Assembly (NCBI RefSeq): GCF_013927005.1
Contig: NZ_CP055930.1
Span: 4,402,001 to 4,466,000, forward strand
Reading direction: 5' to 3'
DNA length: 64,000 bases
Source of the DNA: Enterobacter sp. RHBSTW-00175
Lineage (GTDB): Bacteria; Pseudomonadota; Gammaproteobacteria; Enterobacterales; Enterobacteriaceae
In this document: positions 1 through 8,870 of the stretch, piece after piece
How positions within the stretch are numbered: position 1 is the first letter of the stretch
How the letters are laid out: the number at the start of each line of letters is the position of its first letter
The notes under the pieces: model-generated
Told to the model about the DNA's origin: nothing
The model's input: only the letters and a program-made list of their open reading frames with translations
Database searches by the model: none
Made by a program: the position numbers and the translations under genes

Positions 1-519
1 CTGCATGGCCAGGTACAGGCTGGTCGGGGTTTTACCGCAGCGTGATACGCCAAGCAGGATCACCTGCGCCTGATCGAGATTACGCAGGGAGATGCCGTCA
101 TCGTGAGCCAGGGTGTAATCAATGGCCGCGATACGGGCATCGTACTTGATCAGGTTTCCAGGGTTAAGGCCGTGGGTGCGGTGGGCAATCGGCGTGGGAT
201 CAAGCTTCAGTTCACCCTGCAGCGGGGCTACCAGGGCCTGCACGATGTCCTGACAAAACCCTTCACTTTGCAGAATGATCTGACGAATTTCCGGGATCAC
301 AATGGAATAGAAGACCAGCGGACGCACGCCCGATTGCTGGTAGATGGCGTCAATCTGGTCTTTCACGGCTTTTGCGCGACTTTCATTTTCCACAAACGGC
401 AGCGTGATGCTGTTGATGGAAACCGGGAACTGCGACATGACCGCATGTCCCAGCACTTCGGCGGTAATCGCCGTACCATCAGAAATATAAAAAACGTGGC
501 GATCGACAGCATTATCCAT
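1..519 (-). CDS. ppsR: PEP synthetase regulatory protein PpsR (5' part, cut by window edge)
   Basis: Reading the minus strand from the ATG at 519 gives [20 protein letters not shown] and 173 codons that stay open to base 1, about two thirds of the usual ~277 residues. The P-loop GVSRCGKT is at residues 157-164, close to the cut end. In E. coli this bifunctional kinase/pyrophosphorylase controls PEP synthase by phosphorylating and dephosphorylating a threonine next to its catalytic histidine. It is divergent from ppsA, its target, across a ~340 bp AT-rich gap, as in E. coli. Identity rests on sequence recognised from the family and on context; the C-terminal part cannot be seen. Confidence 0.95.
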   Translation of the reverse strand, partial: MDNAVDRHVFYISDGTAITAEVLGHAVMSQFPVSINSITLPFVENESRAKAVKDQIDAIYQQSGVRPLVFYSIVIPEIRQIILQSEGFCQDIVQALVAPLQGELKLDPTPIAHRTHGLNPGNLIKYDARIAAIDYTLAHDDGISLRNLDQAQVILLGVSRCGKTPTSLYLAMQ

Positions 520-754
520 TTTTCTCACCCTGAATATCGGACCTAATTGACTGAAAGCATAAATTAAAAAAGTAAAATACAACAGAGAGGGAATCGTCTT
601 AATTATAAATGAAACGGTATTTTTAATTTTAATGAAAAGTGGATTTCATTTTTTGAAAAACCGATATAAACCGAACATTTTTGTGGGAATCCATTGGAAT
701 CATTGAGTTAGAGGTTGATGGGAAAGTATCCGAAAAAATAAAAAATAAAGTTGC

Positions 755-769
755 TTACACGATTCACCG
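755..769. promoter_or_regulatory. Candidate Cra (FruR) operator before ppsA
   Basis: On the minus strand the site reads CGGTGAATCGTGTAA, close to the Cra pattern GCTGAATCGTTTCA. It lies about 90 bp upstream of the ppsA ATG. In E. coli, Cra activates ppsA from an upstream site. The rest of the 520-856 gap is AT-rich and holds the divergent ppsR/ppsA promoters; no other gene is seen there. Confidence 0.6.
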
Positions 770-856
770 TTTTTTTCACGACAACAAATATGCGAGGATA
801 AATACGCATTAAGGTGTTTCTTAATCCCGTTCAAATATCACAAAAGGATTGTTTCG

Positions 857-3235
857 ATGTCCAACAATGGCTCGTCACCGCTGGTGCTTTGGTATAACCA
901 ACTCGGCATGAATGATGTAGACAGAGTTGGGGGCAAAAATGCCTCCCTTGGTGAAATGATTACTAACCTGTCCGGTATGGGTGTCTCCGTACCGAATGGG
1001 TTTGCCACTACCGCCGAAGCGTTTGACCTGTTTCTTGATCAAAGCGGTGTAAACCAGCGCATTTACGAACTGCTGGATAAAACGGATATCGATGATGTTG
1101 CTGAGCTTGCGAAAGCCGGCGCACAGATCCGCCAGTGGGTCATCGACACACCTTTCCAGCCGGAACTGGAAAAAGCGATTCACGACGCGTACGACCAGCT
1201 TTCCTCTGACGATGCGCAGGCCTCGTTTGCGGTACGCTCTTCTGCCACTGCAGAAGATATGCCGGATGCCTCCTTCGCCGGTCAGCAGGAAACCTTCCTC
1301 AACGTGCAGGGCTACGATGCCGTGCTGGTGGCGGTGAAGCACGTGTTTGCTTCCCTGTTCAACGACCGCGCCATTTCGTATCGCGTGCATCAGGGCTATG
1401 ACCACCGTGGCGTGGCGCTCTCGGCAGGCATTCAGCGCATGGTGCGCTCTGATGTCGGCTCATCCGGCGTGATGTTCTCCATTGATACCGAATCCGGCTT
1501 CGACCAGGTGGTATTTATCACCTCTGCGTGGGGTCTGGGTGAAATGGTGGTGCAGGGTGCGGTTAACCCCGACGAATTCTACGTGCACAAACCAACGCTT
1601 GCGGCAAACCGTCCGTCTATCGTGCGCCGGACCATGGGGTCGAAAAAGATCCGCATGATTTACGCCCCGACTCAGGAGCACGGCAAGCAGGTTAAAATTG
1701 AAGACGTGCCGCAGGAACAGCGCGACCGCTTCTCTCTGACCGATGCCGAAGTGCAGGAACTGGCGAAGCAGGCAGTGCAGATTGAGAAACACTATGGCCG
1801 TCCGATGGATATCGAGTGGGCCAAAGACGGCAACACCGGCAAGCTATTTATCGTGCAGGCGCGACCGGAAACCGTCCGCTCTCGTGGTCAGGTGATGGAG
1901 CGCTATACGCTTCATGCGCAGGGCAAAGTGATTGCTGAAGGTCGTGCCATCGGTCACCGTATTGGTGCAGGCCCGGTGAAAGTTATCCAGGATATCAGCG
2001 AGATGAACCGCATTCAGCCGGGTGATGTCCTCGTCACCGACATGACCGACCCGGACTGGGAACCGATCATGAAGAAGGCTGCGGCGATTGTTACCAACCG
2101 TGGTGGCCGTACCTGCCATGCGGCGATCATCGCCCGTGAACTGGGTATCCCGGCGGTTGTTGGCTGTGGTGATGCGACCGAACGCATGAAGGATGGCGAG
2201 AACGTGACCGTCTCCTGTTCGGAAGGCGATACCGGTTATGTCTATGCCGAGCTGCTGGACTTCAGCGTGAAAAGCTCCAGCGTGGATACCATGCCGGATC
2301 TGCCGCTGAAGATCATGATGAACGTGGGTAACCCGGACAGGGCGTTTGACTTCGCCTGCCTGCCAAACGAAGGTGTTGGCCTGGCGCGTCTGGAATTCAT
2401 CATCAACCGTATGATTGGCGTGCACCCGCGTGCACTGCTGGAGTTCGACGATCAGGACGCGAAACTGCAAAACGAAATTCGCGAAATGATGAAAGGCTAC
2501 GACTCGCCGAAAGAGTTCTACGTTGGCCGCCTGACCGAAGGGATCGCGACGCTGGGGGCTGCGTTCTATCCGAAACGCGTCATCGTGCGTTTGTCTGACT
2601 TCAAATCTAACGAATACGCCAACCTGGTGGGCGGCGAGCGTTATGAGCCAGAAGAAGAGAACCCGATGCTGGGCTTCCGTGGTGCCGGACGTTATGTGTC
2701 TGACAGCTTCCGTGACTGCTTCGCGCTGGAGTGCGATGCGGTGAAACGCGTGCGCAACGATATGGGGCTGACCAACGTTGAGATCATGATTCCGTTCGTG
2801 CGTACCGTGGCGCAGGCCAAAGCGGTGGTGGAAGAGCTGGCGCGTCAGGGTCTGAAGCGTGGTGAAAACGGACTGAAGCTCATCATGATGTGCGAAATTC
2901 CGTCCAACGCCCTGCTGGCTGAGCAGTTCCTGGAGTACTTCGACGGTTTCTCTATCGGTTCAAACGATATGACGCAGCTGACTCTGGGTCTTGACCGCGA
3001 TTCTGGCGTGGTTTCCGAGCTGTTCGATGAGCGTAATGACGCGGTAAAAGCGCTGCTGTCAATGTCCATCAAGGCGGCGAAGAAACAGGGCAAATACGTC
3101 GGGATTTGTGGTCAGGGTCCATCCGACCATGAAGACTTTGCTGCCTGGCTGATGGAAGAGGGGATCGACAGTCTTTCCCTGAACCCGGACACTGTGGTGC
3201 AAACCTGGCTGAGCCTGGCCGAACTGAAAAAGTAA
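857..3235 (+). CDS. ppsA: Phosphoenolpyruvate synthase
   Basis: This enzyme converts pyruvate, ATP and water to PEP, AMP and phosphate in the cytoplasm, which is the gluconeogenic step for growth on pyruvate or lactate. The 792-residue protein has the family's usual length. An N-terminal ATP-grasp region is followed by the swivelling phosphohistidine domain with GGRTCHAAI, where His421 is the phosphorylated residue. The C-terminal PEP/pyruvate-binding barrel carries [17 protein letters not shown] and the catalytic-cysteine motif ICGQG. The start follows an AAAGGA ribosome site. A Cra site lies upstream and a rho-independent terminator follows directly. The gene is monocistronic and regulated post-translationally by the divergent ppsR. 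Confidence 0.98.
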   Translation: MSNNGSSPLVLWYNQLGMNDVDRVGGKNASLGEMITNLSGMGVSVPNGFATTAEAFDLFLDQSGVNQRIYELLDKTDIDDVAELAKAGAQIRQWVIDTPFQPELEKAIHDAYDQLSSDDAQASFAVRSSATAEDMPDASFAGQQETFLNVQGYDAVLVAVKHVFASLFNDRAISYRVHQGYDHRGVALSAGIQRMVRSDVGSSGVMFSIDTESGFDQVVFITSAWGLGEMVVQGAVNPDEFYVHKPTLAANRPSIVRRTMGSKKIRMIYAPTQEHGKQVKIEDVPQEQRDRFSLTDAEVQELAKQAVQIEKHYGRPMDIEWAKDGNTGKLFIVQARPETVRSRGQVMERYTLHAQGKVIAEGRAIGHRIGAGPVKVIQDISEMNRIQPGDVLVTDMTDPDWEPIMKKAAAIVTNRGGRTCHAAIIARELGIPAVVGCGDATERMKDGENVTVSCSEGDTGYVYAELLDFSVKSSSVDTMPDLPLKIMMNVGNPDRAFDFACLPNEGVGLARLEFIINRMIGVHPRALLEFDDQDAKLQNEIREMMKGYDSPKEFYVGRLTEGIATLGAAFYPKRVIVRLSDFKSNEYANLVGGERYEPEEENPMLGFRGAGRYVSDSFRDCFALECDAVKRVRNDMGLTNVEIMIPFVRTVAQAKAVVEELARQGLKRGENGLKLIMMCEIPSNALLAEQFLEYFDGFSIGSNDMTQLTLGLDRDSGVVSELFDERNDAVKALLSMSIKAAKKQGKYVGICGQGPSDHEDFAAWLMEEGIDSLSLNPDTVVQTWLSLAELKK

Positions 3236-3259
3236 TGCCGTAATCCCTGTATGCTGAAA

Positions 3260-3287
3260 GGTGAGGATATTAATCCTCACCTTTTTT
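3260..3287 (+). terminator. Rho-independent terminator of ppsA
   Basis: A 9 bp stem (GGTGAGGAT / ATCCTCACC) with a short loop is followed by a run of T, 25 bp after the ppsA stop. Confidence 0.9.
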
Positions 3288-3344
3288 ATTTCCCCGCTGA
3301 CATGCTCCCCGTCACAAATAAAGCAAAAAACCAAATATCATAAT

Positions 3345-3389
3345 TTGTCTGTTAATTTAGACAATTGTTAGCGCGCAAAGCGTTGCTAA
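3345..3389. promoter_or_regulatory. Two inverted repeats upstream of the symporter/GH3 operon
   Basis: The first repeat is TTGTCT-N8-AGACAA (3345-3364). The second is TTAGC-N12-GCTAA (3368-3389). They lie 83-127 bp before the symporter ATG and look like operators for a sugar-responsive regulator. No regulator gene is adjacent, so the binding protein is unknown. The assignment is inference from symmetry and position only. Confidence 0.4.
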
Positions 3390-3471
3390 TACTTGAGCCT
3401 TAACTGCGCATTACCCTACATGGTGCGCAACTGGTTGAAATACGTTTTAACCTGATAAAAGGCCCATAAAA

Positions 3472-4872
3472 ATGAACATCTCTCCTGTCTTACGTACGAA
3501 AGATAAAATAGGTTATGGTTTAGGTGATATGGCCAGCGCACTGGTCTGGCAAACCGCAACATTATTTCTTGCCTATTTTTATACGGATGTATTTGGTTTG
3601 CCGGCAGCAATAATGGGAACCATGTTTTTAGTGGTGCGCGTGGTTGATGCCTTTGTCGATCCCTGTATTGGCGCGCTGGTGGATCGCACGCAAACCCGTC
3701 ATGGCCGCTTTCGCCCGTGGCTGTTGTGGTTTGCCATTCCTTTTGGCGTGAGTTGCCTGATTACGTTCTATGTTCCCGATGTAGGGGCCACGGCGAAAAT
3801 CATTTATGCCTGCGTGACTTACACCATCCTGAGTCTTATCTATTCGGCCATTAATGTGCCCTATTGCGCGATGCCCGGAGCGCTAACCCTTGACCCGCGT
3901 GAACGCCATTCGCTGCAATCCTGGCGGTTTGGTTTGTCCTTTATCGGCGGTCTGATTGTCACGGTTATTGCCCTGCCGCTGGTGGCAAAACTGGGTGATG
4001 GCAATGTGCAGAAAGGCTATTTCTACGCCATGAGTTTAATGGGGTTATTAGGCATCATTTTATTTTTCTGCTGTTTTATGATGACCCGCGAGCGTTATTC
4101 TCCCCGCAGCGATACTTCCGGTTCGATGCTTACCGATTTAAAACGCCTGGCGGGAAATAGCCAGTGGCGGATAGTGTTTGTGTTTAATATTTTATTGCTG
4201 ACCGCAGTGGTTACGCGCGGCTCGGCAACCCTGTATTACGTTAACTATGTATTGTTGCGCCCGGAACTGGTTTTCGCCTTTATTGTTTCCGGTATGGTGG
4301 CCTCTCTCAGTGGGGCATTATTGTCTGAACGGTTATTGGGTAAATTCGACCGGGTTCGGGCTTATCAGTGGACGATTATCACCTTCGTTGTATTCGGCGC
4401 ACTTATTTTCTTCCTGCCGCCGTCACAGGTCTGGCTGATATTCGGCCTGAACATTATCTTCAGCTTTATTCAAAACCTGACCACGCCGCTGCAATGGACC
4501 ATGTTCTCTGATGTGGTGGACTACGAAGAGCATCGTAGTGGCCGTCGACTGGATGGGCTGGTGTTTTCCACCGCGCTGTTTGCCATCAAATTTGGCCTGG
4601 CACTGGGTGGCGCTGTGGTGGGCTGGGTGCTGGGCATGGTGGACTATGTGCCGGGCCAGGCCATACAGGCTCCGCATGTGCTGAGCACCATCAACGCACT
4701 CTTTACCCTGATCCCCTGCGCGTTGTTCATTGGTATGGTCGCGCTGCTCACCGTTTACAAACTCAATAGCCGACTGGTTGACACTATTGCCCGCGAACTT
4801 GCCAGCAAGCGCCAGGCGCGCCCGGACGCGGAAGCACTCAACCCGGCACTTCATCATGTAATCAAGGAGTAA
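3472..4872 (+). CDS. GPH-family (MelB/YicJ-like) glycoside:cation symporter
   Basis: The 466-residue protein has about twelve hydrophobic segments and begins with the family signature KIGYGLGDMASALVWQ. It also carries the loop DRTQTRHGRFRPWLLW and a SDVVDYEEHRSGRR segment typical of glycoside-pentoside-hexuronide symporters, which take up oligosaccharides or glycosides with H+ or Na+. The stop is 3 bp before the ATG of a GH3 glycosidase, so the two are almost certainly one operon that imports and hydrolyses a beta-glycoside or beta-xyloside. The exact substrate cannot be read from sequence. In E. coli K-12 this position is occupied by the ydiL-fadK genes, so this pair marks a lineage-specific replacement. 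Confidence 0.85.
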   Translation: MNISPVLRTKDKIGYGLGDMASALVWQTATLFLAYFYTDVFGLPAAIMGTMFLVVRVVDAFVDPCIGALVDRTQTRHGRFRPWLLWFAIPFGVSCLITFYVPDVGATAKIIYACVTYTILSLIYSAINVPYCAMPGALTLDPRERHSLQSWRFGLSFIGGLIVTVIALPLVAKLGDGNVQKGYFYAMSLMGLLGIILFFCCFMMTRERYSPRSDTSGSMLTDLKRLAGNSQWRIVFVFNILLLTAVVTRGSATLYYVNYVLLRPELVFAFIVSGMVASLSGALLSERLLGKFDRVRAYQWTIITFVVFGALIFFLPPSQVWLIFGLNIIFSFIQNLTTPLQWTMFSDVVDYEEHRSGRRLDGLVFSTALFAIKFGLALGGAVVGWVLGMVDYVPGQAIQAPHVLSTINALFTLIPCALFIGMVALLTVYKLNSRLVDTIARELASKRQARPDAEALNPALHHVIKE

Positions 4873-4875
4873 AAT

Positions 4876-7251
4876 ATGACTGCAATCTATAAGGATGCGG
4901 GGCGTCCCGTGCAGGAACGCGTGGCGGATTTACTGGCCCGTATGACGCCAGAAGAAAAATTTGCCCAGATGCACGCGTACTGGCTGATCCTCGACGAACA
5001 CGGCAACCATCGCGAGCGGACGGATTTGAGTGATGAGTTTGCGGGCGTCAGCGAGCAGGCAGCGCTGGGCGAGAGGCTGAAGCTGGGTGTCGGGCAGATA
5101 ACCCGGCCATTGGGTACGCATATTGTTGACGCCAGAACGGGCGTGCGGGCGGCAAACCGCTTGCAGCGAATGATGATGGAAGAGACGCGGCTTGGCATTC
5201 CGGCGCTGTTCCACGAGGAGTGCCTGGTCGGCTTGCTCTGTAAGGACGCCACTTTGTTCCCCTCATCGCTGAACTATGGTTCAAGCTGGGACCCGGCGCT
5301 CGTCAGGCGTGCCGCAGAGCACATTGGTGCCGAGGCCCGCTCAGTCGGCTGTCAGCAGGGGCTGGCACCGGTACTGGATGTCTCGCGCGATGTCCGCTGG
5401 GGGCGTACCGAAGAGACGTTTGGTGAAGACCCGTGGTTAGTAGGCGTGATGGCCAGCGCCTATGTGGAGGGATTACAGGGCGAAAAACGCGACCTGCTGG
5501 CCACCCTGAAACACTATGTTGGCCACTCGTTCAGCGAAGGAGCGCGTAACCATGCGCCTGTGCATCTGGGATTCAGCGAGCTGAATGATACCTTCCTGCT
5601 GCCATTCGAAATGGCGGTAAAGCTCGCTCACGCAGGGTCGGTGATGCCCGCTTATCACGATATCGACAACCAGCCAGGCCACAGCGACAGCTTCCTGCTG
5701 ACAACGGTGCTGCGTGAGCAGTGGGGTTTTGACGGCATTATCGTTGCCGATTACGGTGGCGTGAGCCTTCTGCATCAGCACCACGGTATTTCGCATGATG
5801 CGGCTGAATCGGCAGCGCTGGCGTTTAATGCCGGGCTGGACGTTGAGCTACCAAAAGATGACTGCGCGCGCCATCTGGCACAGGCGGTTGAATGTGGGCT
5901 TATCACCATGGCGAAAGTGGATGAAATCGTAGGCCGCGTACTGACCGAGAAATTCCGTCTTGGGCTGTTTGAAAAACCTTATGCCGATGAAAATGCCATT
6001 GATCTGCAAAATGACGCCACCCGGCAGGTTGCGCGCGAGGTAGCGACCCGTTCGCTAACCTTGCTTGAGAATAACGGCATTCTGCCGCTCAGCGGAAAAC
6101 CGCGTGTGGCGGTGGTGGGGCCAACGGCGGACGATCCGCTGGCATTGCTGAGCGGTTATAGCTTCCCGGTGCACTTAATCATCAGCGATATGGTGGAAGA
6201 AACCTCGCAGGTGACGACACCGCGCGCGGCGCTTGAGCACTACCTGGGGGCATCGCAGGTCCGTTATGCCAAAGGCTGTCACATCATCGAAAAACGCATG
6301 GCGGGCGCGCCAGTCTTCCCGGGCGACAGCGGCGGGAAACCGATGCAGCAATCCCCGGTTTCACACAGTACCGCCCTTATTCCCGAGGCCGTGCGCGCGG
6401 CACAAGAGAGTGATGTGGTGGTGGCCTGTGTCGGGGATCTTGCCGGATTGTTCCAGAGCGGTACCGTCGGGGAAGGTTCCGACACGGACTCCCTGAACCT
6501 GCCTGGGGTGCAACAGCAATTGCTGGAAGCGCTTGTCGCAACAGGTAAACCGGTAGTGGTGGTGATGACCGGGGGCCGGCCGTACAACCTGCAAGGCCTG
6601 GAGGACAAGGTCGCGGCATTTATGCTGGCCTGGGCACCCGGACAGGAAGGCGGCTGGGCGATTGCCGATGTGCTGACCGGCCGTGCAGAGCCGCAGGGCA
6701 GGCTGGTGGTCAGCGTGCCGAAAAGCGCGGGGGCAATGCCGTATTACTACAACCACAAACTCAAAAGCGGCGGCACGCCATTTGCGTTTCACTTTGGCTC
6801 GCGTTATCCCTTCGGATTTGGTCTGGGCTGGAGCGAATTTGGCTTAAGCAACCCGATGCTGGCATCAAATAAGATTGATATTACAGGGGAAGTGACCCTG
6901 AGTATTGATGTGACCAACAGCAGCGAACGCAGCGGCAGCGAAGTGGTGCAGATTTACGTACGCGATAAAGTGGCAAGCCAGGTGCGCCCGTTGCAGGAGC
7001 TGAAAGCCTTCCAGCGGGTGACGCTCTCACCCGGAGAGACAACCCGGCTGATCTTCACGTTGCCGGTCGATATGTTCAACTTCACCCGCCGCGATGGTAA
7101 GCGAATTGTCGAGCCGGGCGAGTTTGAGCTACAGATCGGCACGTCATCGGCAGATATTCGCGAGGTGGTCACGGTGAATGTCACGGGTGAGACGCGGGTG
7201 TTGCCTGCCGACTGGCGGATGCTAAGTCATTGTGAGGCGAAGAACGTCTGA
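4876..7251 (+). CDS. Glycoside hydrolase family 3 beta-glycosidase (beta-glucosidase/beta-xylosidase type)
   Basis: The 791-residue protein has a GH3 N-terminal barrel (about residues 10-370), a GH3 C-terminal alpha/beta sandwich (about 400-620) and a C-terminal fibronectin-III-like domain (about 690-765). The probable nucleophile is Asp292 in GFDGIIVADYGG. Upstream, KHYVGHSFSEGARNHAP matches the family's conserved substrate-binding loop. No signal peptide is visible, so it should act in the cytoplasm on sugars imported by the symporter encoded 3 bp upstream. An AAGGAG ribosome site precedes the ATG. The stop is only 8 bp from the end of the convergent sRNA gene rprA and no plus-strand terminator is seen, so readthrough would be antisense to rprA. 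Confidence 0.88.
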   Translation: MTAIYKDAGRPVQERVADLLARMTPEEKFAQMHAYWLILDEHGNHRERTDLSDEFAGVSEQAALGERLKLGVGQITRPLGTHIVDARTGVRAANRLQRMMMEETRLGIPALFHEECLVGLLCKDATLFPSSLNYGSSWDPALVRRAAEHIGAEARSVGCQQGLAPVLDVSRDVRWGRTEETFGEDPWLVGVMASAYVEGLQGEKRDLLATLKHYVGHSFSEGARNHAPVHLGFSELNDTFLLPFEMAVKLAHAGSVMPAYHDIDNQPGHSDSFLLTTVLREQWGFDGIIVADYGGVSLLHQHHGISHDAAESAALAFNAGLDVELPKDDCARHLAQAVECGLITMAKVDEIVGRVLTEKFRLGLFEKPYADENAIDLQNDATRQVAREVATRSLTLLENNGILPLSGKPRVAVVGPTADDPLALLSGYSFPVHLIISDMVEETSQVTTPRAALEHYLGASQVRYAKGCHIIEKRMAGAPVFPGDSGGKPMQQSPVSHSTALIPEAVRAAQESDVVVACVGDLAGLFQSGTVGEGSDTDSLNLPGVQQQLLEALVATGKPVVVVMTGGRPYNLQGLEDKVAAFMLAWAPGQEGGWAIADVLTGRAEPQGRLVVSVPKSAGAMPYYYNHKLKSGGTPFAFHFGSRYPFGFGLGWSEFGLSNPMLASNKIDITGEVTLSIDVTNSSERSGSEVVQIYVRDKVASQVRPLQELKAFQRVTLSPGETTRLIFTLPVDMFNFTRRDGKRIVEPGEFELQIGTSSADIREVVTVNVTGETRVLPADWRMLSHCEAKNV

Positions 7252-7258
7252 GAAGGAT

Positions 7259-7364
7259 AAAAAAAAGCCCATCGTGGGAGATGGGCAAAGACTACACACA
7301 GCAATTCGTTGTTTCACTCAGGGGATTTCCATGCTTATAAATCAAGGTGTTGATTTATAACCGT
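7259..7364 (-). ncRNA. rprA: Regulatory small RNA RprA
   Basis: Read on the minus strand, the 106 nt begin ACGGTTATAAATCAA and closely match E. coli RprA as I know it. There is a 5' stem-loop (TATAAATCAA / TTGATTTATA), then the conserved segment ending AATCCCCTGAGTG that pairs with the rpoS leader. The RNA ends in the terminator stem GCCCATC / GATGGGC followed by eight T. RprA is an Hfq-binding RNA that raises RpoS translation and represses csgD, among other targets. As in E. coli it lies just downstream of ydiK. Confidence 0.95.
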
Positions 7365-7413
7365 GAGCTAATAGTAGGCATTGAGGTTTTTTGCGTCGAT
7401 CAGATTCGTCTCA
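7365..7413 (-). promoter_or_regulatory. rprA promoter with candidate RcsB box
   Basis: Directly upstream of the RprA start the minus strand carries TACTATTAG, a -10 of the extended, RpoS-compatible type. About 35-49 nt upstream is TGAGACGAATCTGAT (7399-7413), which resembles an RcsB box. In E. coli rprA is activated by the Rcs phosphorelay through a site in this position. The RcsB match is by eye. Confidence 0.6.
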
Positions 7414-7524
7414 ATAGTTAAAGAGACGTAAAGATTTTTTGAGGTGAATGACAGAGTTACAGGCGATGTAGCCGGTCTGACCAGTGAAATGATTAATGAT
7501 GTTTAAGTATTACGAGGAAATCAG

Positions 7525-7550
7525 GCCGGGTAAGCGCAGCGCCACCCGGC
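7525..7550. repeat. REP element between ydiK and rprA
   Basis: This is an imperfect palindrome with GCCGGGT and ACCCGGC arms around a GC-rich centre, the typical extragenic palindrome of enterobacteria, 11 bp after the ydiK stop. Confidence 0.75.
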
Positions 7551-7560
7551 GATACCGTTA

Positions 7561-8673
7561 TTACCTGTTTTTGTCTTCCCGCTCTTCCAGTTCGCTGAGG
7601 ATCTCGTCGGGGTCGGTGCCTGGTGGTGGTACTTCATGCACCCAGGCAGAGAACAGTCGCCAGGTGACAGCCAGCAGCACCGGGCCAATAAACAGACCAA
7701 TCATGCCGAATGCAATCAACCCGCCGATAACGCCAGACAGGATCAGAATCAGCGGCAGATCCGCACCCATACGAATAAGTATTGGGCGAATGACGTTATC
7801 CATCGTACCGACCACGCAACTCCAGACCAGCAGAACGGTACCCCAGGTGGTATCCCCGGTCCAGTAGAGCCAGACAATGCAGGGGATCAACACCAGCAAT
7901 GGCCCCAGTTGCGCAAGGCAGGTCATTATCATGATGACGGTAAAGATAGTGGCGTATGGCACACCAGAAATCGCAAGACCGATACCACCCAGAACGGCCT
8001 GAACCAGCGCCGTCACCACCACACCCAGCGCAACGGCACGTACGGCCTGAGCCGCCAGCAGGATAGCTGCATCACCACGTTTACCGGCCAGACGGGTGGC
8101 AAAATGTCGCACACCCAGTGCAACCTGCTCACCACGCCAGTACAGCAGGGCGCTAAAGGCCAGCATCAGCGTACAGTGCATCATAAAGCGACCAATGTGC
8201 GCGGCCTGGCCGACAAACCAGGTCGTCGTGGTGCCAATATAGGGGCGTACTTTCGCCATCAATGCGCTGCCGCCCATCTCCAGCAGGCCGTGCCAGCCGC
8301 TGTAGAGTTTTGAACCCACCACCGGAATACTGTTCAGCCAGGCAAGGTCCGGCAGCGTCATGTCGCCAGTGCTGATGGCGCGAATAACCGGGCCGCTGGT
8401 ATCAACCAGGCTATTGACCAGTAAGGCAATGGGAATAATAAACAGCAGGAACAACAGTAAGGTCATGACCAGTACGGCAAGCGCACGGCGGCCAAACAGC
8501 AGTTTCTGTAAACGCAACAGTAATGGCCAGGTGGCGACGACTACTGTACTGGCCCAGGCGAAGCCGAGCACAAAAGGCTGAACAATCCACAGACACGCAA
8601 TAATCATGATTGCCAGAAACAGCACTGACAGCAGAATTTGCGCAACATCCCTCGGCTGACGAAGATTGACCAT
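7561..8673 (-). CDS. ydiK: AI-2E family (PerM-like) inner-membrane transporter YdiK
   Basis: The 370-residue protein has about seven hydrophobic segments and the architecture of the AI-2E/PerM family, including the conserved C-terminal membrane region from about residue 200. It corresponds to E. coli YdiK in length and position. Its function is not established; family members have been tied to autoinducer-2 export, Na+/H+ antiport and permease roles. The start follows a strong AAAGGAAAG ribosome site. It is divergent from ydiJ and is followed by a REP and rprA. Confidence 0.92.
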   Translation of the reverse strand: MVNLRQPRDVAQILLSVLFLAIMIIACLWIVQPFVLGFAWASTVVVATWPLLLRLQKLLFGRRALAVLVMTLLLFLLFIIPIALLVNSLVDTSGPVIRAISTGDMTLPDLAWLNSIPVVGSKLYSGWHGLLEMGGSALMAKVRPYIGTTTTWFVGQAAHIGRFMMHCTLMLAFSALLYWRGEQVALGVRHFATRLAGKRGDAAILLAAQAVRAVALGVVVTALVQAVLGGIGLAISGVPYATIFTVIMIMTCLAQLGPLLVLIPCIVWLYWTGDTTWGTVLLVWSCVVGTMDNVIRPILIRMGADLPLILILSGVIGGLIAFGMIGLFIGPVLLAVTWRLFSAWVHEVPPPGTDPDEILSELEEREDKNR

Positions 8674-8831
8674 AAATGAAACTTTCCTTTGATAACACCA
8701 GCCAGGCTGGCGAGAACATGAAACCGCGTCACTCTAATCATTAGTGATTTCAGCGATTTTTGACAGGCAGATTCTGCATGTAATTCTGCTGAGCGTATAA
8801 GAAAAAAATGTGATAAAACTTTCCAGACACA

Positions 8832-8847
8832 ACGCAAACGATTTCAC
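8832..8847. promoter_or_regulatory. PurR-like operator upstream of ydiJ
   Basis: ACGCAAACGATTTCAC matches the PurR consensus ACGCAAACGTTTTCGT at 13 of 16 positions by eye. It ends 23 bp before the ydiJ ATG, where binding would block transcription initiation or early elongation. The purR gene itself lies at 53978-55003 in this window. The match is seen; regulation is inference. Confidence 0.55.
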
Positions 8848-8870
8848 ACCTCTAATTAGGGTCGACCGTA

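Noticed and set aside
103..546. 147-codon open frame on the plus strand
   Set aside because: It is the antisense shadow of ppsR, whose minus-strand product is clearly recognisable.
7259..7290. Hairpin read as a GH3 terminator
   Set aside because: The T-run lies on the minus strand; the hairpin is the RprA terminator.
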